DNA of 64,000 bases. Origin: Allacma fusca (lineage: Eukaryota > Arthropoda > Collembola > Symphypleona > Sminthuridae). The stretch spans positions 4,233,501 through 4,297,500 of the forward strand of contig OX359248.1 of the NCBI GenBank assembly GCA_947179485.1, in the 5' to 3' direction. A model generated the notes under the pieces. The model had not been told where the DNA came from. It ran no database searches and saw only the letters and a program-made list of their open reading frames with translations. Shown here one piece after another: positions 53,713-60,662 of this stretch. Within the stretch, counting starts at the first letter, position 1; the number at the start of each line of letters is the position of its first letter. The position numbers were made by a program, and so were the translations under genes.

Positions 53713-53929
53713 CTTTGAAGTAGTAAAGTGGAATTAAAGGGAAAAAGTTGATGTTACCTTTATTCAGTCTCTGTAAGATGATCTCTCGATCCTCCTCGGA
53801 ATGGGGCTCTGCCAGGACGATGAGTAAGTATGAGCCTGTCAAGGGAGACAAGCTACCTTTCTCCATCACGTCAGCACTCACATCTCCATCGCCAATCACT
53901 TCCCCCCCACGAATTTCCTCCCCCTCCAT
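16938..53929 (-). CDS. futsch: futsch, MAP1-family microtubule-associated protein (about 6,197 residues)
   Basis: Five coding exons join in phase on the minus strand: 53929-53758, 40169-40071, 38889-38717, 36443-18464 and 17107-16938. They total 18,594 coding bases. MAP1 proteins bind and stabilise microtubules in neurons; fly Futsch shapes axons, dendrites and synaptic boutons. The N-terminal region is strongly MAP1-like: ASENLVVEVLIHSQVNTL, FTRHRHIIHAGYTF, then YVFPGGQGDAALFGINGFNM (from about residue 258) and HLDRLDAVLLTR (about 295), a degenerate metallo-beta-lactamase-like fold. A basic KK/SP-rich region and an Ala-rich stretch (about 750-770) match the conserved microtubule-binding neighbourhood. 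Then come about 5,000 acidic residues rich in E, S, K, T and A, with several repeat arrays. The last roughly 115 residues are the conserved MAP1 light-chain end (YVDLAYVPHHG, RARYYVFSG, VTIIPTYDTDTLGYW, DLAPSASRCTINLQDHETSC). The product is somewhat longer than fly Futsch (about 5,500). It is intact, with no internal stop. Confidence 0.95.
17108..18463 (-). other. futsch: futsch intron 4
   Basis: The 1,356-base intron is bounded by gtaaga and tattacag on the gene strand. It holds a long GA-rich (CT-rich on the gene strand) tract at about 17325-17430 and no supported exon. Confidence 0.88.
18464..36443 (-). CDS. futsch: futsch giant coding exon 4 (17,980 bases)
   Basis: The exon starts after ctgttggcag at DGTFSLSDYLELW and runs without a stop to a gtaaga donor at 18463, one base into a codon. 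It holds about 5,993 residues: the rest of the MAP1 N-terminal fold, the basic microtubule-binding region, the very long acidic repeat region and most of the C-terminal light-chain domain. The open frame continues past both ends, so the true boundaries come from splice motifs and from the family sequence in neighbouring exons. Coding such a region in one exon of over 15 kb is also typical of fly futsch. Confidence 0.95.
19180..19660 (-). repeat. futsch: futsch SKFEIPGKSE-type peptide repeat array
   Basis: Units resembling LSKFEIPGTSE and ISKVEIPARTE recur at about residues 5743-5903. They carry a hydrophobic-IPG core unlike the other, purely polar arrays, and they lie before the conserved C-terminal domain. 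Confidence 0.8.
20530..20960 (-). repeat. futsch: futsch SKTDTSKTESV-type peptide repeat array
   Basis: Units of about eleven codons (SKTDTSKTESV and variants) recur at about residues 5310-5453. Unlike the middle of the protein, this stretch is rich in Ser/Thr and Lys and less acidic. Confidence 0.85.
23600..24260 (-). repeat. futsch: futsch VEKVSEST-type peptide repeat array
   Basis: About 25 imperfect eight-codon units (ESTVEKVS, ESAVEKAS and similar) fill about residues 4210-4430. The antisense strand is also open because the repeated codons contain no reverse stop. Confidence 0.88.
29950..31670 (-). repeat. futsch: futsch ESKTAEIAEE-type peptide repeat array
   Basis: Imperfect units of about ten codons (consensus EESKTAEIAE, with variants DESKTTEIAD and EESKPAETAE) fill about residues 1740-2313. 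The 612-bp duplication is nested inside. The repeats are acidic with regular Ser/Thr, as expected for a disordered, phosphorylated projection arm. Confidence 0.88.
30297..31520 (-). repeat. futsch: Perfect 612-bp tandem duplication inside futsch exon 4
   Basis: Two consecutive 612-base copies, 30297-30908 and 30909-31520, read identically line by line, and the match runs on about 15 bases past the end. The unit is 204 codons, so the frame is kept. It encodes ESKTAEIAE-like repeats covering about residues 1790-2197. Confidence 0.93.
33190..33640 (-). repeat. futsch: futsch EEKTEEKDE-type acidic repeat array
   Basis: Short units such as EGEKTEEKDE and EEKAEEKDE recur at about residues 1083-1233, before the larger ESKTAE array. 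The sequence is almost wholly E, K, D, T, A and V. Confidence 0.75.
36444..38716 (-). other. futsch: futsch intron 3
   Basis: The 2.3-kb intron is bounded by gtaagc and ttggcag. Its last 66 bases, next to exon 4, contain an ATG-led eight-codon frame with its own donor, treated separately as a possible alternative first exon. Nothing else is supported. Confidence 0.85.
36486..36509 (-). other. futsch: Possible alternative futsch first exon (eight codons)
   Basis: On the minus strand an ATG opens MSGTGVEE, directly followed by a strong donor gtaagt. A 42-base stretch then ends in ttggcag at the exon 4 acceptor. Splicing would join the eight codons in frame to DGTFSL; without splicing the frame is also open. 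This would give a shortened MAP1 lacking the first 148 residues. It may be chance. Confidence 0.25.
38717..38889 (-). CDS. futsch: futsch coding exon 3
   Basis: The exon begins after gtttag with a two-base completion of the Gly codon and ends at donor gtaagc in phase 0. It encodes GEKLVQWASENLVVEVLIHS, FTRHRHIIHAGYTF and GSGSWVLQ. These are among the most conserved invertebrate MAP1 N-terminal segments, and they join directly to DGTFSLSDYLELW in exon 4. Confidence 0.92.
38890..40070 (-). other. futsch: futsch intron 2
   Basis: The 1.2-kb intron is bounded by gtaagt and ggtttag. It contains a poly-C run near 39043-39055 on the plus strand and no supported exon. Confidence 0.85.
40071..40169 (-). 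CDS. futsch: futsch coding exon 2
   Basis: This 99-base exon has an acceptor ttctttcag and a donor gtaagt, and it takes and gives a one-base overhang. It reads LLSWDVDSSHVDLNCELLNL, equivalent to the conserved SWD segment of MAP1B (GIRSWDTNL). It was found by phase and family match because it is too short to stand out as an open frame. Confidence 0.88.
40232..40274. repeat. (TC)n microsatellite in futsch intron 1
   Basis: About 21 TC dinucleotides lie some 60 bases upstream of futsch exon 2 (to its right in the window). On the gene strand they read GA. Confidence 0.9.
43801..43864. repeat. (GA)n microsatellite in futsch intron 1
   Basis: About 31 GA dinucleotides with one short interruption (acaaac). 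Confidence 0.9.
47395..47860. repeat. Minisatellite, unit about 27 bp, in futsch intron 1
   Basis: Degenerate copies of a unit like TTCTGGGTCCTATTTTGTAC become regular at about 47724-47830, where near-identical 27-base copies (AGTTCTGGATGTATTTCGTA plus TATCTAT) follow each other. More decayed copies continue to about 47965. Confidence 0.85.
52739..52791. repeat. GA-rich microsatellite in futsch intron 1
   Basis: GTGAGAGA units pass into a pure AG run. Confidence 0.85.
53681..53707. repeat. (GA)n microsatellite beside futsch exon 1
   Basis: About 13 GA dinucleotides lie 50 bases inside intron 1. GA runs can bind GAGA-type factors near arthropod promoters, but no function is shown here. Confidence 0.85.
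53758..53929 (-). CDS. futsch: futsch coding exon 1 (N-terminus)
   Basis: An ATG at 53929 opens 57 codons plus one base, ending at a gtaaca donor (53757). The peptide contains SPLTGSYLLIVLAEPHSEED, which aligns with the first conserved strand of MAP1 proteins (human MAP1B FYLLVVVGEIVTEEHLR). A GA microsatellite lies about 50 bases into the following intron. Confidence 0.88.
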
Positions 53930-55150
53930 AACTTTCTTCGTTTTTTTTTTTCTTTACAAAAATCAACTTATGTAACAATAAGAAATCACAATGTTAGTAT
54001 TTATAGTACCAACTCAGCAGTCGATGTAGTAGTCGTGTGTATCAACGATAATAATAATTAGTATAACGTTTCCCTCTCGGAGATATTATTTTTTCGATTT
54101 TCCTGTTTAGTAATAATTTTTTTTTTGTTCGAGGCGTGTGTGTATGTGTATGTGTGTCGTAGTAACAGATAGGAGTAATGGATTTAGACCTGGGAACCTT
54201 TCGACGTGCTTGAATCGTGAGGGGGACTAGTGTGAACAATTTTGGATTTTCTTTTTCTCTTTTTAGTTGGAGAGTGTGTGACAAGTGGGTTCTGAGTATG
54301 TTTGGTTGTTGTTAGTGGTATTAGCAGTATTGGGCAAACTGCGGGGGAAAGCATGTGCTTATACTTGTGTCTTGAACTGCTCAAGTCTGACTGACATGAT
54401 CTGTGCATGGGAGTTCTCTCTAGTCCACTCCTTCGATGACGGCTCCCAAGAAAAGCGCATGTGGCAACAAAATATCAACTTCCATCTTATCCTACCCCAA
54501 AACCAACACATGTACACACTCACATGGTTCTCTCCCCATATGTAACTTGCATAATGGGACTCTGTCCCGAGGAAATAGTACAACTTTATTGGTGCAAAAA
54601 TACCAGAAAATTTAATAACACTCAATTTCTGCAAAAACTTTCCACATTTTTAGACTTCCCTCACGTGATGATTACTTCTCCTTAGTTCCCCTCATTCTTT
54701 TCACACTTTTTTAAAGTCCTTCATCTGGAGCAGTTAAATCTATACAGAGGACATGTTACATGCTCCATCAAATACTTATACATTTTTTTTTTAACTTTTC
54801 TCTCACGCTAAGTATAGAGCGGATTTTATTAGTAGTTTATTCAAGTTCTGTTATTCCAGTAAAACATGTGATCCTTCATAGAGAACTTTACGGGAGTAGT
54901 AGTAAGTATCCGAGGAGGCTTATTGGGGTCGGGCTGAATTCCCTTCGCTCAGGGGAAAATGTTTATCTCCTGTAGCAACCGGTAATAAAATTATCGAAAT
55001 AACAACAGGGTGGATGGAGTTGTAATATATTTGTCGACAGACTCCACGCTAAAATACACAATCCCCCACACTTGCTCCCACAATGCATTGCCATAGTTGA
55101 GTAAGATACGGTATCAAAGGTAAAATTAATGGATTACTCCTTCTCTGTAG

Positions 55151-55300
55151 GTACAGAGAGAACAGGAAGCGGGTAGGAGTCTAGCCGGGATTACAAGTTC
55201 TGTGAAGCGTCCAGAAGTAAGTATGTTAATCCTGGAAAAACACATATGTAATAATTCAATAACGTAAATTATTTTCAATGCAACTAAGCCCTATTAAATC

Positions 55301-55335
<35 letters not shown>

Positions 55336-55999
55336 TGTATGCTCCAACAAAGTTTGCACACCGCATAACCCCCGACTAGAAAATTCAATACACACAAGTC
55401 CGTCTATGCTTGAGTAAACGATATTATGTTCCACTTTCACAATGCTCACTGAGTGGGAGCCTCGTGAAAAATAGTACTTACAAGGAAAGGAGTAACTTTA
55501 TCTGGAGCCATTGTGGAAGCGTTTTAACTTCGACCCAAAAGCAATCAATTGAAGAAAAATCCTGGAACCTCCCGAGCCTTTAGTATCTATATGATGGCAT
55601 ATCTATCTGTATATGAAGAATGGTGCGTCCGATTCCTTGGAAAGAATCAATTGAATTTCGACTGTAAGTAATTATTTTACATAAAACTCCGTCAAAATAT
55701 ATTCCCAGAGGTTCCCTACATATATATTGTTACAGAGTTGGAGCAAGTGGAGCATCTAACTATGCATCAGGAATCACTATCACTTGTTTCACTTGACGTG
55801 GTTCCGGCGCATTGGTTCCATGAACAGTTGGTATGCACTTCCCATGCATCTCTCCTTCTCAAGTAATCGGACCTTTCATCCCATATGTTCGTTTCGGGAA
55901 AGCTGTACACGCCGAGAGGACCGAGAGACACAGAGAGAAGAAATTTCAGGAGGAATCCAAGCTTTTTCGCAAACAACTCCACCTATACACGTGGAAGAG
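55151..55999 (+). other. Unassigned exon-like stretches between futsch and SNX27
   Basis: Three plus-strand stretches have splice-like edges. At 55151-55216, acceptor ttctctgtag leads into VQREQEAGRSLAGITSSVKR and P-E, then donor gtaagt. At 55738-55830, acceptor attgttacagag leads into 31 codons including ESLSLVSLDVVPAHWFHEQL and donor gtatgc. At 55950-55999, acceptor aaatttcag leads into EESKLFRKQLHLYTWK and donor gtaagt. The first two join in phase 0, and the third can follow. I do not recognise the protein and cannot find its start or end, so this is only a candidate gene fragment. Confidence 0.3.
55304..55330. repeat. (TC)n microsatellite upstream of futsch and SNX27
   Basis: About 13 TC dinucleotides in the divergent upstream region. 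Confidence 0.88.
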
Positions 56000-58900
56000 G
56001 TAAGTCGAGGACATGACTGGAGAAGTTGAACACATGGCAGTAGACGAATCCACCGTCTCATCACATTTACAACCACCTTCATCTATCTTTTCTCCGGCTC
56101 CCTTCATGTCGTCTGACGATGAGCAGCAGCGACTGGAAAAACAAAACTCTATTCTCCTGCTCTTTAATTCACTCTCTCAATATCTACATCACATATATGT
56201 AATTATGTATAGATATACATAGGGCCCGGGTGATATACGAGAGGTACACACAATGGTCTACTTTGACAGCACACGTCTCAATGTTACAGAGAAATGGAGC
56301 AGTCCTCAAAACAATTATCCTTTTAGAACTTTGTCAGGCGGGGGGATATGCTATTCAAACCAGATCCAAACCCTCAATTTTCCATGATACCTTGACTGAT
56401 TGTCTATTCTATACACTGAAACATTCAAGAATCTCATTGATACATTCACAAGGAGTATTTTGTTTGAGTAGAACAAAAGCTTTGATCCTTTTTATGGTGT
56501 TTTAATAATATTTTAATTGGAACCATGTGATTTCACTGGAAATGTAACCTCGACTCCCTGGATTAAGTTACACAGTCCATGCTGTCTACATACGAGAGCT
56601 CTTTTGTAAGAGTTCCCTCGGCATAAAGGCCTGTTTGTATCTATTCATGGAATTATTTTTGGAGTCTTCGTATTTTTTACCGTACTATTCTTACCCGGAT
56701 GTAAAAGCTGGATTGGGAGAGAGTGTGAGAGTGAGAGGGTGTGAGAGTGTGAGAGTTCAAAATTACTTGTAGAGATGTACTCAGACTAAAAGATTATACC
56801 AAATAATTTATGATCTCTGGACTGTGACCATGTACCACATTGGTTTGTAGTTAAAATCTTAACTTCCGTCTTATTTTTAATCAGCAAATATGCTTGTACA
56901 ATATTATAATAAAATATAGTAGGACAGCCTGAGGGAACAATGATAGCATGACCAGTACACGCTATGTAATATCTACAGATAGACATTACATTTACTCAAT
57001 TAAATTTTTTGAGGTTGTTGGAGTTGTAACATTAAAAAATAGGTGGGATGTGCATATAAGGCTTGAAGCAGTGGTGCTGTATAGGAGAGCCGTACAATAT
57101 GGCTGGATCAAGTACTTATGCATTACTGAGATCCCTGTCAGATATCAAAACATTTTACAGACTCAAGTTATCGTACCTTTACCCTGCCCCTGGCTCAACA
57201 ATTCCTGCAGCATGTACTGTCACTGTCATGTAAGTATCTACATACACATGCGAGCAGTGACAAGTACATATGAGTTGGGCTGATTGCAGGGAAACTATGC
57301 GAATCATCTTTTGCCTGGTCTCGTTAAATGTCATGACACGATTGCGTCAGCAGAAGTCCACCGAATCGGGTTTTAAACTTTGATGCAGGTGCAGATGCAG
57401 CAAGGATGCCAAGGATTATGAGCATCGACCAAACTTGCGTATATTCCAGTAACTCTTTTTTTTTGTGTTTGTATAATTTCTGCATTACATGTATGCATTT
57501 TTAAGGATTACTAATTTGTGCAAAAACATTGTAATATGGAAAGAGCATTTCCCATGCAAGCATGTCTTGTCCAGGTCTATTCTTCTCAATGTTTGCATTT
57601 TCGGGTGGCTCTGTTCCCATTGTGTCTGGGAACACTGTTCATTACATATTTCACCCATTCACCTTGAATAATTCATAGAGAGTTAAGTAATAATTGAGTT
57701 CCCTCAAATACTCTACATGTTCTAGTCTAGTCTACCTCCTGCTTTTCCTGTATTCCGTACTGTAGCACCCCAAAAACTAAGGAAATGTACAGCTATTATA
57801 ATAGAATGCACTTGTAAGGTAAGGGACAGAATAGGGATTTTTTAAATAACCCAATTAATGTCTTCATCTAGGCATTTCTATTATCTCTTTTATAGCCTAC
57901 TATACCGAGAGTGCCTTGTCATATATGACTATACTTAAGCTATTACAAAAATAAAATTAAAATATTACTTCAGAATTCGTAGCTATCTCCAGGGATCCAA
58001 ATAAAGAATCATTACAACTTTACAACTAGACTACTCATGTCCACGGGTCTAGTATCATTGCCATTGACTTGAATTCAGTATTGGGATTCCCGATTTCCGA
58101 ACCTCATCTCAAGGAAACAAAACTCCATGGAAGGTCTCATGTCTGGTATGCAGTCATTTGTCAAAAAATCCTAGACGAATGCAACCTTGGAAAAATCCGG
58201 ATGGACACAGACGTAGAAATGAGTCCGAAACTGAGGAGTCAGTGTAATCATTGGCTAGCTGTACAGGATACCACACAAATATCTGACATCATCTCTTATA
58301 AAATTATACTCCTCAATATTTGTCCATAACTTGAAACCCAACTCTCTCTCTCTTATTTCAGCCCACATTTAAATTCCCACTAGAGGGCAGCATACTTTGA
58401 AGTATCTATTTCCAGCCCTACAAGAAAACATTGCCCTATTAGTGTAAAATCCTTGTTATCCTCCTAATGCCACATCCGACAATTATTACAAACTCGTCGA
58501 ATATTAAATCATTCTAAATTCTCTAAATTCCTATTCATATCAATCTGAAATCCCAATCAATTCCCATGTCTTCCTCAAATGTTACCCAGGCCGAAGATGG
58601 CGCAAGAGCATTGAAATCCCCCAAAGGACAGGAATGGAATCAGAACTGGAAAAAACGATTTATTTTTGATTATCCCGAACAAAACATTATTCTCACAAGT
58701 ATACTCTCGCTCTGCATAATAAAACTATTGCCAAACCATTCAGCACCTCGTCAGAGTCATGGGACCCCATGAATGGAGGAATAATAGGAGATCCTGCGGA
58801 GGGAATAATAGAAATAGAAATACTTGACTCCTGTCTGGCAGACTCACCATCATAGACTTGTCGGGGAAAGCAATGATTATTATTGGTTTCAAATAAAGTT

Positions 58901-59996
58901 ACGTAAGAGAGGAAAAAAGCCTTAAAAAAAATATGGTGAGGGTGTGGATTGTGGACCCCGTGGAATGTGGAATGTCCCCAGGATATGCTTATATGGTGTG
59001 AATGGGAACTGCATGTGTTGTGACGACGACTCAAGACTCAAGCATTAGAGAAAGAGAGTGAACGTTACGTTACGTAAGAGCAAATGGGAATATATGTTCC
59101 AGCCTGGAATGAAAACATTTGGAGCCGTACTCGATCCTTGACTCATGTGTCATGTCTTCGTGTTCGCGCTCTAGTCTCTAAAATCCTTTCATTGATCTTC
59201 CTTTTTTTTTTAAATAGTAACTTATTCCTGTGCTTTGACTATAGGACTCTACATACATAGTAGTCACTGCTATATAGCTGGACTCCGACTATATCTATAA
59301 ATAGTCCTAGGAGAGAGAAAAAAAGAGGAACCCAAGGAATAAGGAAGCGTGAAAAATAAAACTGTCCGCAAAATCAGGGAATTGTCTGATTAAAGTTATA
59401 GGACAACTAAAGACGGGATAAAGATCCCAATGAAGAAGTAACTCAACTAACTCCAATAGAATTGTAACTACATATACATATGTAGAAGCTTCCCAGAGTG
59501 TGATTCCCTCCTTCGCCTTCATGTAACATACAGTTTAATTGTATTGCCACACACAACGTTAACGTTCCCTTCAGACTCCTAGCCTATATACTTGTAGTTG
59601 TATTTATTTAGAAGTACGTGTCAAATTCTATTCTCATCATCATCCCTATGTGCTTCGTTCCTGTATATGTTGAGCCGTGAGTACATATGAAATAATCCCT
59701 CTCTCCTCCCCTTTTTATTGGACGGTCCGAAGTAAATTAAATCCTGTTTTTAATACTATCATCAGAGATGTTGGGGATGGCTCATTAAAATCTCCTGGGA
59801 GGGATATAAATAATCACTATAGTTTGTTTGTCCTGTACACTCGAAAGGGTTTTTGTGCATGAGGACGTTTATTTAAAAACAATTCAAACAGATTTTTTTA
59901 TTGGTTATGCAATAGTGGTGTTCGTGGAATTTGTTTAATATTAACTTTTATCAGTGACGCATCATCTTCTCTGAATCATTGATTAGAGGTTCTTTG

Positions 59997-60046
59997 GACT
60001 TGTGTTTTGGACTTGTGTTTTAGATTCGTGTTTTGGATTTGTGTTA
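59997..60046. repeat. Short TTGTGTTTTGGA tandem repeat near SNX27
   Basis: Four imperfect 12-13-base copies (GGACTTGTGTTTT, AGATTCGTGTTTT, GGATTTGTGTTAT) lie about 400 bases before the SNX27 start codon, probably in its promoter or 5' UTR. Confidence 0.7.
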
Positions 60047-60438
60047 TATAGAGTACTGTCAGAGAGAGAGAGTCAAATTGTCTTGTGAGATTTCATGTCA
60101 TTTCAAAGTGAGTTAAGTGTCAATGAGCTTAAGAGAGATGTTTTGATTTTGAAGGAGTAGAGTGTGAGTGTCAGTTGAGGACTGTGTATGCCAGGATTGT
60201 GACAAGTATTTGCATGTGTTTAGTGTCGGGGGGAAGATATGATTAAAAAGTCTTATCGGAGCCAGAGACCAGTTTATTGACACTCGTCCGATATATTATA
60301 TGGTGGGGTGAAGAAATGTGCGTTGGTTCATGACTCCAGATTTTATTCGGGAATAAGTATAGAGTAGAATATTTTTAGACGTTTTTAGGAGGTAGAGATT
60401 AATCTGGTTGGATTGTTGGAGCCGTTGGAATTGGATTT

Positions 60439-60662
60439 ATGATGGACGAAGACCAAACTAATCCATGGGCTCCGAGGGTAGTGAAAATTTACAAAAGTGA
60501 AACCGGGTTTGGGTTTAATGTGCGTGGGCAGGTCAGTGAGGGAGGGCAGTTAAGGAGTATTAATGGTGAATTATACGCCCCTTTGCAACATGTCAGTGCT
60601 GTTCTGGAAGCGGGTGCTGCTGAGAAAGCCGGGATCCATAAAGGAGATAGGATACTCGAAGT
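60439..60662 (+). CDS. SNX27: SNX27 exon 1 (most of PDZ)
   Basis: Start codons at 60439 and 60442 lead into [19 protein letters not shown]. The donor is gtaagt at 60663, two bases into the Val codon of GDRILEV. Confidence 0.95.

Larger units (their letters stand above)
40170..53757 (-). other. futsch: futsch intron 1 (13.6 kb)
   Basis: This intron separates the first coding exon from the rest of the gene. It contains TC/GA microsatellites (40232-40274, 43801-43864, 52739-52791, 53681-53707) and a 27-bp minisatellite (about 47395-47860, with decayed copies beyond). It also has a small GC-richer island beside the minisatellite and a few open frames of unknown meaning, discussed under findings. 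I see no recognisable nested gene. Confidence 0.85.
53930..60438. other. Shared upstream region between divergent futsch and SNX27
   Basis: The start codons of futsch (minus) and SNX27 (plus) lie 6.5 kb apart and face away from each other. The region should hold both promoters and 5' UTRs, but I cannot place a start site. It contains a TC run at 55304-55330, exon-like stretches at 55151-56000, an ATG-led frame at 56013-56222 and a short TTGTGTTTTGGA repeat at 59997-60046. No recognised protein family is seen in it. Confidence 0.6.

Noticed and set aside
54285-54545. Plus-strand frame with a hydrophobic start near the futsch 5' end
   Set aside because: It has no ATG before the hydrophobic stretch, overlaps equally open minus-strand frames and shows no family signature.
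55767-55982. Minus-strand frame resembling a signal peptide followed by a short secreted peptide
   Set aside because: The apparent first codon is GTG with a TAG directly upstream, so there is no ATG. The hydrophobic stretch is also antisense to plus-strand exon-like sequence.
56948-57283. ATG-led 111-codon plus-strand frame
   Set aside because: The composition resembles translated AT-rich non-coding DNA, and there is no homology signal or splice context to support it.
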